Of a stretch of 64,000 nt of DNA, positions 10,516-18,295 are shown in pieces; positions within the stretch are counted from its first letter, which is position 1; each line of letters starts with the position of its first letter. The notes beneath the pieces were generated by a model. The model was not told where the DNA came from and did not search any database. It saw only the letters and a list, made by a program, of their open reading frames with translations. Made by a program: the position numbers and the translations under genes. Origin of the DNA: Planctomycetota bacterium (GTDB taxonomy: Bacteria; Planctomycetota; Planctomycetia; Pirellulales; Lacipirellulaceae); NCBI GenBank assembly GCA_029259945.1, contig JAJDEF010000021.1, positions 1-64,000 of the forward strand. Direction: 5' to 3'.

Positions 10516-10932
10516 TTAGGTGGCAGAGTCAGCTTCAGGAGCCAAAGGTGCGGCTTCTTCGCCACCAGCACAGTTGGTGCAACCCTCAGGGGCACCTTCA
10601 CATGTAGTGCAACTGCACTGTTGAATACGGCTGTTCTTACGGCAAGCCTTGCGAGCTTGACGACGGGTAAGGCAGCACTTGTTGCTGTCTTCGCAGCAAG
10701 TAGGAGCAGCGGCTTGGCATTCGCAAGCAGGAGCAGCTTCGCAGCAAGGTTGTGGCTCGCAGCAAGCAGGCTTGCAGCACTTTGCACGGGAACGACGCGG
10801 GGTGCGGCACTTCTTCGTCTTGCAGCACTTGTTGCGATCGAACAGTCCAGCTTCAGCTTCGCTCTGGCCAACAACACAAAATCCGGCGACCAACACCATG
10901 AAGGCGGCAGTCAAAGTTAGTACTCGGTTCAT
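10516..10932 (-). CDS. Cysteine-rich exported protein
   Basis: The 138-residue product starts with a signal peptide (MNRVLTLTAAFMVLVAGF, cleavage probably after EAEA). The mature part has about 21 cysteines, many as CC pairs (KCCKTKKC, KCCKPACC, PCCEAAPACEC, TCCEDSNKCC, CSCTTC), and an acidic tail. Planctomycete envelopes are known to be rich in cystine cross-linked proteins, so a structural envelope role is inferred. The N-terminal AGLF motif after the signal also occurs in the YTV protein at 42669. No enzyme domain is seen. Confidence 0.78.
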   Translation of the reverse strand: MNRVLTLTAAFMVLVAGFCVVGQSEAEAGLFDRNKCCKTKKCRTPRRSRAKCCKPACCEPQPCCEAAPACECQAAAPTCCEDSNKCCLTRRQARKACRKNSRIQQCSCTTCEGAPEGCTNCAGGEEAAPLAPEADSAT

Positions 10933-11364
10933 TTTGAAATCTCCTCTGAAGTAAAAAACGTTAGTGAAAACGGTCCGACGTCTCGGCCTCTAAAAATTCA
11001 TCTTGCGACCGTCCGAATGGCTATACCCCCGTGATGCCGCGACGGCCTGTGGCAGCGGGGTCGACGCTCTATACTCTTCCCGCCGTGAAGGAACTTCCGC
11101 GAGTAAGCCTCTAATAGCGGGCCTGGTTGCGACTCTTTCGATTTCGGCGAGTTTTCGTGTCAGTCAAGTTAGGTCGACAAAATAACATGGCAGGTATCGG
11201 TGTCAAGTGGCCACCGCTACGAAAAGCTACAGCTTTTGGGAAAACTAGCGTGAGTGGAAAAATTCTCGCGAAAGTCCTAGATTCGGAGATCAAATCTAGC
11301 TACCAACGCAAGCGACCCGGTCTTTGCAAAGCGCCCCGTTTGACACGGCATTGCGATAGAGAGG
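10933..11364. other. Intergenic region with an imperfect hairpin
   Basis: No gene is supported. At about 11209-11258 there is an inner stem aaaagc/gctttt (loop taca) nested in ccac-cgcta/tagcg-gtgg, with several unpaired bases between. The upstream part (10940-11110) would hold the promoter of the minus-strand Cys-rich gene but no clear boxes were assigned. Confidence 0.35.
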
Positions 11365-11931
11365 CTAGCGAGAAATCGTTTGATTAAACGGATCCTGTGC
11401 AGGCTGATTCGCCTGCCTAGGGGTGCTGTCCCCCGGCAATGCAGGGGCCGGGTCTTGGGCTCCCAAAAGCTGCTCGGGGTTCTCGAAGTCGACAATCACT
11501 GGGGGCTGGTTGGGGCCCATATGGGCTGCCATGCCAGAAATGCGCCACTGACCCTTGATGCGCTTTAGCCCCCAAGTCATCGCTTCCTCATAGAGCTTGC
11601 CGTCGGCGTCTTTCTCGATCCAAACTGAATCGACAAAGGCCTTGTCTTGCTCGAACATTTCGACTTGGCCGACACGATACTGCGCTGTTTCGCTGGCAGG
11701 TGGGGCAAAGTCCATGTCGTTCTCTTTGATACGCCGTAGTGCCAACGGGGTCAGGCTCGCACTGGCAACCTCGACATCCCCAGTTCGAATGGCTTCTAGA
11801 AACGTTGCCACCGAGCTATCAGGCGTTGTGGCACCGATTGCCACGGTTTCGTTGTTCGGCACATCGGAGCTTGAACACCCAGTTGCAGAAACAAGCAAAA
11901 CGGCAACAATCAACAAGAAAAACCTGTGCAT
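11365..11931 (-). CDS. Small lipoprotein of unknown function
   Basis: The start chosen is ATG at 11931, with CAGGGA upstream; a longer open frame exists but would bury the signal sequence. The product starts MHRFFLLIVAVLLVSATGC, a signal peptide with lipobox SATGC, so it is probably anchored as a lipoprotein. The mature region of about 170 residues contains a segment (SSVATFLEAIRTGDVEVASASL to about residue 140) resembling NTF2/DUF4878-like small alpha-beta lipoprotein domains, then a Pro/Gln-rich tail. It lies about 100 bases downstream of the KAP-like NTPase on the same strand. Function unknown. Confidence 0.7.
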   Translation of the reverse strand: MHRFFLLIVAVLLVSATGCSSSDVPNNETVAIGATTPDSSVATFLEAIRTGDVEVASASLTPLALRRIKENDMDFAPPASETAQYRVGQVEMFEQDKAFVDSVWIEKDADGKLYEEAMTWGLKRIKGQWRISGMAAHMGPNQPPVIVDFENPEQLLGAQDPAPALPGDSTPRQANQPAQDPFNQTISR

Positions 11932-12033
11932 CACAATCCCTGTCCGTGGGTAAAAGTAGGGGCAAACCTGCGTCCAACCGGCGCGAAGTCTGGCAGAAAC
12001 CGAATCGAGGGTCAAGATAAACCCCGTGTGCTA

Positions 12034-13530
12034 TCAGCCCGGAATGTGGCCACGGTCGGCTTCGTATTGGTCGTGTTGTGCAAGTGCTAGCTGCGATTCG
12101 AAGGTGGCTGCATCAACTTGCCAGACGGGTTGGCTATCGACATGGGCCTGACAGTGGGTGACTAGGAGGCGATAGAGAAACTTGAACAGATGCCGTGGCA
12201 CGCGAAGCGACGCAAAGGCATCGATCAATCGACGATCGCTAATGCTCGGGTCAAATAACTTGCGAAGTTGCGGCGATTCATCATTTTCGGCGCAAGCCTC
12301 GACTCGCGCATTGGCCAAGTCGTAGAGCGATTGGCCGGTCCACTCTAGCGAGGGAATCATATTCTGCTTGTCGAGTCGGGCTCGCTGATAGAAGTCGCGA
12401 TTTTCGTTCTGGACGAAGTCTGATAATTCGCTCGGTAACAGCAGTTTTAATCCGACTCCGGGTAGCTTAAGGAACTTGTTATCAAGCATCGACCAAACGA
12501 GCCCGCGAATGTTTTCCAGCGAGCCGTTGATAAGGTGCGGTTCGTCGACGCGGTCGACTAGCACCAAGATGCCTGAGAAACCAAGCGCCTTGAGTACGCC
12601 TTGGAATTTGTAAAGCAGTTCGTAGCGGTCGTCGGTGCGACGTTTGTTGGGTAAGGGTTGATTGTTGATGTCGCGTGCTGAGAACTGCATAAAGACTTGT
12701 CTCAGCGGATGAACATCGCGATTCACGCAACGCAAGTTTTTTGAAACGCCATGCGCCTGCAGCCACCACCGCCAGACTTGCGCGAGCCATGGGGCCCAGC
12801 CTAGGGCGATGATCAGCCAAGGCCAGACCGTGGTGAGCCAATGATAGTTTCGCGTATAGGCGATTGAGCCTAGGACGGCGGCCTTCACCGCAAGGCCAAT
12901 CCCGCGAATGCCCCAGCTTTGCCAAGGCCAGTAGCGAACTTTCCGACGAAGTCGATACCAGCGCGATTGAAACGCCTCGGTTAATGAATTGTCGTAACAG
13001 GCGGCTAGTAGTAGCAAGTCTCGCTTTTGAAAACGGTCGAGCCGCTTGACGGCACGGTCGGGCAGCGCGTTGGCAGCCGAGCCACTGGGCTGCGAAGCAC
13101 CTAGCAATCGATCGGCCAAGCTGGTTACGCCCAACGACAGAATCGCGTCCATGTGATCCCAGAGTTTCCACTCGGCAAGAACTTTTACGGGGTCGCGTCG
13201 TGTACGACTACTCAGCCGGTCTGCAAAGCGGTCGAGAAATGGATTGAAGTCGTCGTACTCGATGACAAAAACACGTTGTGCCTCTGTGTTGCGATTATGC
13301 TCTTTGACTTCTGCCGCCATTTGCAGTCGCAGCGCGGTTTTGCCGGCCCCTTTCTCGCCAAAGACGATCGAGGTGGCGGGCTTCGCCGGGTCGCCATAAA
13401 CCTTATCCCAATTCGGATGATGGGTACTCGCTAGGCAACGACCCAAGAATACGGGATCGGTTTGCGCATCTTCGTCGGCGAAGGGATTGGCTCCCATGCC
13501 GTGGTGTGCGAGTAAATCGTGAAGATTCAT
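12034..13530 (-). CDS. KAP-like P-loop NTPase with inserted membrane segments
   Basis: The 498-residue protein has a Walker A at residues 58-65 (GEKGAGKT) and a Walker B-like strand at about 320-330 (ILVLVDRVDE). Two hydrophobic segments (about 207-225 and 231-255) lie between them. This insertion is the hallmark of KAP-family NTPases, which are membrane-associated ATPases sometimes linked to phage exclusion or membrane-complex assembly. The N-terminal segment MGANPFADEDA resembles the entry motif of ExeA-like ATPases. Its flanks are a lipoprotein gene downstream and a divergent 142-residue unknown gene at 13755. Fold assignment is from motifs only; the biological role is unknown. Confidence 0.72.
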   Translation of the reverse strand: MNLHDLLAHHGMGANPFADEDAQTDPVFLGRCLASTHHPNWDKVYGDPAKPATSIVFGEKGAGKTALRLQMAAEVKEHNRNTEAQRVFVIEYDDFNPFLDRFADRLSSRTRRDPVKVLAEWKLWDHMDAILSLGVTSLADRLLGASQPSGSAANALPDRAVKRLDRFQKRDLLLLAACYDNSLTEAFQSRWYRLRRKVRYWPWQSWGIRGIGLAVKAAVLGSIAYTRNYHWLTTVWPWLIIALGWAPWLAQVWRWWLQAHGVSKNLRCVNRDVHPLRQVFMQFSARDINNQPLPNKRRTDDRYELLYKFQGVLKALGFSGILVLVDRVDEPHLINGSLENIRGLVWSMLDNKFLKLPGVGLKLLLPSELSDFVQNENRDFYQRARLDKQNMIPSLEWTGQSLYDLANARVEACAENDESPQLRKLFDPSISDRRLIDAFASLRVPRHLFKFLYRLLVTHCQAHVDSQPVWQVDAATFESQLALAQHDQYEADRGHIPG

Positions 13531-13754
13531 GACGAACGATCAGGGACGAAAATGAAGGAGGGGGGCGTACGCGGAATGTTTACTAAGTATAGGTCGCTGT
13601 AACTGCGTTTACTGTGTGTGAAATCTGGGTAACTCGCCTTTCGCGGCGAGCGGACGAACTGGTTTTTGGGGCCGATTATGAGTAATCTTATAAATAGGAG
13701 GGGACGGACTCGCGTGGCGGCACACTGGGGCAACAGAGATCGTGAGGCATCGTG

Positions 13755-14183
13755 ATGAATGTGGAACCTCGATTTGGCTACTATCCTTGGTGGCCTGAAG
13801 ATGGCAACGACTGGCTTCATCCTGAGGATGTGGAGTTGGCTCGGCAATGTATTCCTAGCATGCGTATTTTCTGCCGTGAGGGCGAGCAAGGCCCCTTTGT
13901 CGTTCTGCGCTACGGCGAGTTGCGTTTGCGAGTTATGCGAACGTTGTGGAAGGAAGTCGGGTGGGAAGGTTTTTGTTTGGGGGACTGGGTTGAGGTACTC
14001 TCGCGTGGGAAACGTAACACTCCGCGGACCGCGACGATCCGCGAGATGCTTTGGGATGTGCCGAGCCGAGCCATTCGCTATCAAGTGGTAGAGGGCGACC
14101 AGCCAATCGCCAATCTGTTTGCCGCCGAAGATTTGCGGCATATCGATCCGACCGAATTACAAATTCGACCTGACGAGGAATAG
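13755..14183 (+). CDS. Hypothetical protein divergent from the KAP-like NTPase
   Basis: The start is ATG 13755, preceded by GTG 13752 in the same frame; GAGG lies seven bases before the ATG. The 142-residue product is Trp/Tyr/Arg-rich (FGYYPWWPEDGNDWLHPEDV) and has no signal peptide or membrane segment. No domain is recognised. The divergent layout (about 220 bases between starts) would allow joint control with the NTPase at 13530. A large antisense open frame at 13527-14141 is taken as a shadow. Confidence 0.6.
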   Translation: MNVEPRFGYYPWWPEDGNDWLHPEDVELARQCIPSMRIFCREGEQGPFVVLRYGELRLRVMRTLWKEVGWEGFCLGDWVEVLSRGKRNTPRTATIREMLWDVPSRAIRYQVVEGDQPIANLFAAEDLRHIDPTELQIRPDEE

Positions 14184-14220
14184 GGAAAAGGGGTCGGGGG
14201 CCAGAGGTCAGGGGTGAGAG

Positions 14221-14463
14221 TTTTGTCAGGGGGTTTGGGGACAATATGGACAAAAGTCTTGGGGGCTGTTGGTGTTTGGTGCTTTGTTTGTCGGGGTTTG
14301 GCGTTTTTGTGGACGTGAGTTTTGGCACGGTTGGGGCTGTTTGGGGTTTTTGCGGACAAAACTCCTTAGTTTTGTCCGCCGTTATTTTCTTAAACGTTTC
14401 AGTGCTGGGCTTTGCGAGATTTTGCGCGGACAAAAGTTGGTGGGGTTTTGTCCTGTTTTGTCC
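14221..14463. repeat. Cluster of GGACAAAA / TTTTGTCC motifs
   Basis: GGACAAAA occurs at 14248, 14354 and 14428, and its reverse complement TTTTGTCC at 14370, 14446 and 14456; TTTTGTC without the last C is at 14221. Two copies form a perfect 12 bp inverted repeat (gcggacaaaact with agttttgtccgc, 14352-14379, loop cctt). Another pair is spaced by ten bases (14428-14453). They could be operator sites, terminator-like hairpins or remnants of a repeated element. Confidence 0.6.
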
Positions 14464-14736
14464 GATGTGGGTGCCATTATTGCCAGAAAAGTGTGAACAC
14501 TAATCTTCGCTAATCGACGCTAATTTTTTACTAGCGGTAGGGTGGGGGCGCAGGTTATTGTCGTGGAATGGTGGATGAAATTCCATCGATACTTTTAGCC
14601 GGGTGGATTTACCGCGGGGGACGCGGAGTTTTTTCCATCGTGGCCAGTGTGAACGACCTCTTGGGCTGCGCCCACCGACAATCGTTCGATTCATGCGTAA
14701 ACGATGTTGCCAATTGTGATTCAATCGGTTGCGCTC

Positions 14737-14772
14737 AGTGTGCGTATCCGCATGGAAGTGTGCGTATCCGCA
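14737..14772 (+). repeat. Two-copy 16-base direct repeat
   Basis: The sequence agtgtgcgtatccgca occurs at 14737-14752 and again at 14757-14772, with four bases between. Only two copies exist, so this is not a CRISPR. Confidence 0.7.
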
Positions 14773-14933
14773 CGGGAGCAAGTCGCCTCTCATCGTGTTA
14801 ATTCCCAAGAGCAATATTCTGATTTTATTGTTGTTTTTCTCGTGTTATCCCTATCGCACCTTGATAGGCTGCAGTCGATGCAGACGTATTGCTGGGGGAT
14901 ACGCTAATGCTGTCACCAACATCTCAAAGAATC

Positions 14934-14988
14934 AAAAAAGCCACTGACGCTCTGTGTACTCGTTGCACAGGGTGACAGTGGCTTTTTT
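14934..14988. terminator. Strong symmetrical terminator without an obvious gene
   Basis: The arms aaaaaagccactg (14934-14946) and cagtggctttttt (14976-14988) pair over 13 bp, with an inner ctgtg/cacag stem. The A-run and T-run make it usable from either strand. No gene upstream is recognised, so it may end an unannotated small RNA or one of the transcripts from neighbouring genes. Confidence 0.7.
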
Positions 14989-15126
14989 CTTGAGTGGCTT
15001 TTCTTGGGTGGTTTTGCACACAGCTACCCCGCCCTTTACGAAGCCCGTCGCTTTGGACAGTCCTGACCTGTTCACTCTAGCCCGGTGGCCAGGTTATTTT
15101 GTCGCATCGAATATAGGAGATCGCTT

Positions 15127-15225
15127 ATGAAGAACCTGCAACACAGCTTTTGGAAAGGGGAGAGAGGCTCGCAAAGTCGCGATTATGACCCTGGATCGTC
15201 TTCAGGCTCATCTGACAAATGGTAG
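15127..15225 (+). CDS. Possible 32-residue small protein or leader peptide
   Basis: ATG 15127 has a TAGGAGA site six to seven bases upstream and opens a 32-codon frame ending TAG at 15225. The peptide begins MKNLQHSFWKGERG and ends GSSSGSSDKW; it is hydrophilic and has no export signal. It lies 137 bases before the PEP-CTERM gene on the same strand, so it could be a leader peptide or a small gene in the same transcript. The support is only the ribosome-binding site and position. Confidence 0.35.
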   Translation: MKNLQHSFWKGERGSQSRDYDPGSSSGSSDKW

Positions 15226-15362
15226 TCATCGATTTTTCTTATTGGAGGTGCCACATGTTTGCTTTTTTGTCCGTAACTCCCAATCACTTTACGACTTTAC
15301 GAGCCTGGAGTGTTCCAGGCAATTCCCAACGGGAAATCCCGAATAGTAATTGGAGAAATACG

Positions 15363-15959
15363 ATGAAACGAGAACTCCGTTTGGTAGTGGTGTGCGTGGC
15401 TGTAATGGTCGCTACGGCGGTCCAGGTGCAAGCGGCTCTTATCGTGACTGCCTTCGAATCTGGAGGTAACGTTGTGTTTTCTGGTGGTGGCACGGTAAGT
15501 CTTGGCGCTTTAGTTGTGGAAGCCACCGGTGTGGCTGATTCAGGACTTGTACAGCCCGCATTTGGCGTCTTCTTTTTGGGCGACAACCCTCTTGATGATG
15601 CAAAAACTTATAAGAATACCATCAGCGGGCCAAGCAACTTAGGTCCAGGTCTTGTCCATGTTTTCGCTGACTCCAACACCGGCGATTTTTTCGGCGTTAA
15701 CGCATTGTCGCCTAATCTGTATTTTCCAAATGGATTTACTACGGGGGGCAGTCTCAGCGGCACAAGCACTTACAACGGTACAACTTTGAACGCGATGGGT
15801 TTGACAGAAGGGACGTACGTTTGGAGCTGGGGTGCCGGTGCTCTTGGAGCTGCCGACACGTTAACTCTGAACGTAGACGCAAACGCGGTTCCCGAACCCA
15901 CCACACTCGCCATAGCCTTCATCGGCTTATTAGGCATCGGCTACCGTCGCCGCAAGTAG
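15363..15959 (+). CDS. PEP-CTERM sorted exported protein
   Basis: The start is ATG 15363 with GGAG close upstream. The frame is open further up to 15219 (also with ATG 15255 behind GGAGG), but only the ATG at 15363 places the signal peptide MKRELRLVVVCVAVMVATAV at the N-terminus. The 198-residue product has a beta-rich, Gly/Thr/Asn-rich middle and the sorting signal VPEPTTLAIAFIGLLGI followed by GYRRRK. It should be processed by an exosortase encoded elsewhere. The terminator at 15988 ends the unit. Confidence 0.83.
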   Translation: MKRELRLVVVCVAVMVATAVQVQAALIVTAFESGGNVVFSGGGTVSLGALVVEATGVADSGLVQPAFGVFFLGDNPLDDAKTYKNTISGPSNLGPGLVHVFADSNTGDFFGVNALSPNLYFPNGFTTGGSLSGTSTYNGTTLNAMGLTEGTYVWSWGAGALGAADTLTLNVDANAVPEPTTLAIAFIGLLGIGYRRRK

Positions 15960-15987
15960 GAGTAGGTTTTTCTCAACACCAACCCTC

Positions 15988-16014
15988 AAGCCGCCCGGCA
16001 ACCCCTGGCGGCTT
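15988..16014 (+). terminator. Terminator after PEP-CTERM gene
   Basis: An 8 bp stem (aagccgcc/ggcggctt) with an 11-base loop is followed by tttcttg, 28 bases after the stop codon. Confidence 0.7.
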
Positions 16015-16217
16015 TTCTTGTGCGCATTAGCTGCAATACTCTTCTATTTCGGCAGACGCCGTCCTAACTAACCCACACCCCGGCCAGCCACCGGGGAATT
16101 TTATGTGCCGTTTTCGAGTCAAAAAATGGGAACACTAATCTTTATTTGCTTTTTGTAGGATGTGCCAAAGCGTAGCGACGGCACATCGATTCGTTTTGTG
16201 TAGAATCCGATGCTACT

Positions 16218-16240
16218 CCGGCCAGGATGGCCGGGCTATG
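16218..16240. repeat. Hairpin repeat with AGGAT loop, copy 1
   Basis: CCGGCC and GGCCGG pair around the loop AGGAT and are followed by GCTATG. The CTA at 16236-16238 is the stop codon (TAG) of the minus-strand response regulator. Related copies are at 32099 and 40939; see the findings. Confidence 0.8.
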
Positions 16241-17615
16241 GATGGGCGTATTTGCCGTCTTCTAGGCCTAGTTTTTTCATCTTTTTGTAGAGCGTCGTGC
16301 GGTTGACTCCTAGTGAGTCGGCGGTGGAATTGCGGTTCCAGTTGTTCGACTCGAGCACGTCGAGGATGATTTGCCGTTCGGGCTCTTCGAGTGCTTCTTT
16401 GAGGGTCATGTTGCCCACACGCGAAATGCTGAGGCTTGGTCCGCCGACCACTTCGCGGGGTAAGTCGCCTGCTTCGATGACGTCGCTTTTGCCTAGTAGT
16501 ACGGCACGTTCGATCACGTTTTGTAGTTCGCGAATGTTGCCGGGCCAAGGATAGGCGGACAGGGCGGCAAGTGCCTCGTCGTTAAATCCATTGACGGGGC
16601 GATTGGTGTCTTCGCGAAGCTCGTCGAGGAATTTCTGGGCCAGCAACGGGACATCGCTATTGCGATTGCGGAGTGCGGGTAGCTCGACATTGATGACGTT
16701 GACGCGGTAGTACAGGTCTTGTCGGAAACGGCCTTCGGCAACGGCTTCGGCGAGGTTTTCGTTGGTGGCAAGAATAATGCGGACGTCGACCTTCAATGTC
16801 TTGGAACCGCCAACTTGTTCGAACTCTAACTCTTGAAGCACTCGTAACAGTTTGACTTGCATGGCCGGGCTGGCGGTGCCTATTTCGTCAAGGAAGATCG
16901 TGCCGCCATCGGCTTGCATGAATTTGCCGATCTTGTCGCCGGTTGCACCGGTGAACGCGCCAGCGACGTGTCCGAAGAGTTCGCTTTCGAGCAGGTTTTC
17001 GGGCAAGGCGCCACAAGCGACTTCGATAAATGGTTTGCTGGATCGGCCACTTTGGCGATGGATCGCGCGGGCGATCATCGATTTGCCGGTGCCACTTTCG
17101 CCGGTGATGAGCACGGTCGCTTTGGTGTCGGCAATGCTCTCGACCATGTCGAAAACTTTGAGCATTCGCGGATCTTGACCGACGATATTGCCGAGGGCAT
17201 AGTGTTTATCCAGTTCTTTGCGAAGCTGGGTGTTTTCTTCGAGCACTTGTTGCTGTGAGGCAACGCGCTCGATGGCGATCAACAGCTCTTCGTCGATGAG
17301 GGGCTTGGTGAGGTAATCGGCAGCACCCGCTCGCACCGCTTCGACCGCGGCATCGGCATCGCCGTAGCCGGTGATCAATATGGTTTGACTTTCGGGATAG
17401 TTGCGACGCACTTGCTCTAACAGATCGAAACCATTGCCATCCTGTAGCTGGACGTCGACCAGCAGTAGGTCGTAGTTTTTTTGGCGAAGCCTTTCGAGTG
17501 CTTCGGCGCAGCCGCTGGCAGTGTCGACCGTCAGACCTTGGCTGCGGAGCCAATCGGCCATCGATTCTAAAAGCTGTCGATCGTCGTCGACGAGCAGTAA
17601 ATTTCCCTGAATCAT
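16236..17615 (-). CDS. Sigma-54-dependent response regulator, NtrC type
   Basis: The 459-residue protein has three domains in the usual order. A receiver domain (1-118) has DDD at about 10-12, the phospho-acceptor Asp in LLLVDVQLQDG near residue 54, and Lys in LTKPL near 104. The AAA+ sigma-54 activator domain (about 145-375) shows Walker A GESGTGKS, the GAFTGA loop that contacts sigma-54, and GGTIFLDEI. A Fis-type helix-turn-helix (about 410-455) closes it. It activates sigma-54 promoters on phosphorylation; no sensor kinase gene is adjacent, so the partner is unknown. Its stop codon lies inside hairpin repeat copy 1. Confidence 0.93.
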   Translation of the reverse strand: MIQGNLLLVDDDRQLLESMADWLRSQGLTVDTASGCAEALERLRQKNYDLLLVDVQLQDGNGFDLLEQVRRNYPESQTILITGYGDADAAVEAVRAGAADYLTKPLIDEELLIAIERVASQQQVLEENTQLRKELDKHYALGNIVGQDPRMLKVFDMVESIADTKATVLITGESGTGKSMIARAIHRQSGRSSKPFIEVACGALPENLLESELFGHVAGAFTGATGDKIGKFMQADGGTIFLDEIGTASPAMQVKLLRVLQELEFEQVGGSKTLKVDVRIILATNENLAEAVAEGRFRQDLYYRVNVINVELPALRNRNSDVPLLAQKFLDELREDTNRPVNGFNDEALAALSAYPWPGNIRELQNVIERAVLLGKSDVIEAGDLPREVVGGPSLSISRVGNMTLKEALEEPERQIILDVLESNNWNRNSTADSLGVNRTTLYKKMKKLGLEDGKYAHP

Positions 17616-18295
17616 CGCGCCCTCTTTATTTTATTCCGGCGTAAAGCTCTGGAACAATTCCTGGTACGGAATCCCCAGCGCAGGCTGTTATCATGGCAAA
17701 GCAGGTTGTTGCCGGATGAAGATTCGACGGATTGGCGCTGGGGAGTGGCGCGACTCTATTTCCGTCGACGGGGAGATTTCACCATAGGCTGTCGCTAAAT
17801 ATCTACGTCGCTAGATGCCCTGGGTCAACAAAAGACCGTGCAAAGTTGCGCTTTGGAGATATTGGCCTGTAGCGATTTTGAGGAGTGTGCGGCGTAACCG
17901 TTCACCGGGGGGAAGACGGGTGGGTCTCTCGCAAAGGCGCGAAGGTGCAAAGGAAAGAATCGAAAAAAAATCCCGATAAACACAATATCCCATCCGACCG
18001 AAGCCTGAACGACTGCAAAGTCGGTACGATCAATTAAAAGACGGCAAGAAAATATCTACCACAGAGGACACCGAGCAGCACAGAGTACCTGAAAATAAGC
18101 TTATTTCGTTGTTCTCTGTGCCCTCTGTGGTAAAGATGATTTTGTTTTATTTCATGCAATCGCGACTCTGCATGATTCCCATCACTTTTGCGCCTTAGCG
18201 CCTTTGCGAGAGACTCATTTGTGGAGTTGCCCAGCGAGAGACCGTGAACGGTCCCCTAGTGCTTTATCACGGCTAATCCGAAAATCAGGCTGTGG
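17616..18295. other. Intergenic region with nested inverted repeats
   Basis: No gene is supported over 680 bases. Most of the second half is a nested inverted repeat at 17924-18214. A further small palindrome, gaccgt-ga-acggtc, lies at about 18240-18254. The first 200 bases would hold the promoter of the response regulator. Confidence 0.6.
17924..18214. repeat. Nested large inverted repeat
   Basis: The outer arms (17924-17953 and 18185-18214) start with 17 perfectly paired bases, gtctctcgcaaaggcgc, and continue with few mismatches to about 30. Inner arms accacagagg (18058-18067) and cctctgtggt (18122-18131) continue with gacac and related bases on each side. The two arm families resemble widespread intergenic repeats of the ACCACAGAGG type. 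No open frame lies between the arms. Confidence 0.8.

Larger units (their letters stand above)
14184..15126. other. Long non-coding, repeat-rich stretch
   Basis: No gene with credible features is seen in 940 bases. From 14184 to about 14480 the plus strand is strongly G/T-rich with many runs of three to five G. It contains the GGACAAAA/TTTTGTCC cluster. Three 10 bp units (cacTAATCTT, cgcTAATCGA, cgcTAATTTT) follow at 14498-14527, a 16-base direct repeat with 20-base period at 14737-14772, and a terminator-like hairpin at 14934-14988. Confidence 0.6.

Noticed and set aside
13527-14141. 204-residue minus-strand frame opposite the 13755 gene
   Set aside because: The composition is Pro/Ser/Thr-rich without motifs and it is antisense to the more credible plus-strand gene.
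14246-14503. 85-residue plus-strand frame rich in Trp, Cys and Leu
   Set aside because: It arises from the G/T-rich repeat sequence with the GGACAAAA motifs; no ribosome-binding site and low-complexity content.
14737-14772. CRISPR-like repeat
   Set aside because: Only two copies of a 16-base repeat with a four-base spacer, no array and no cas genes.
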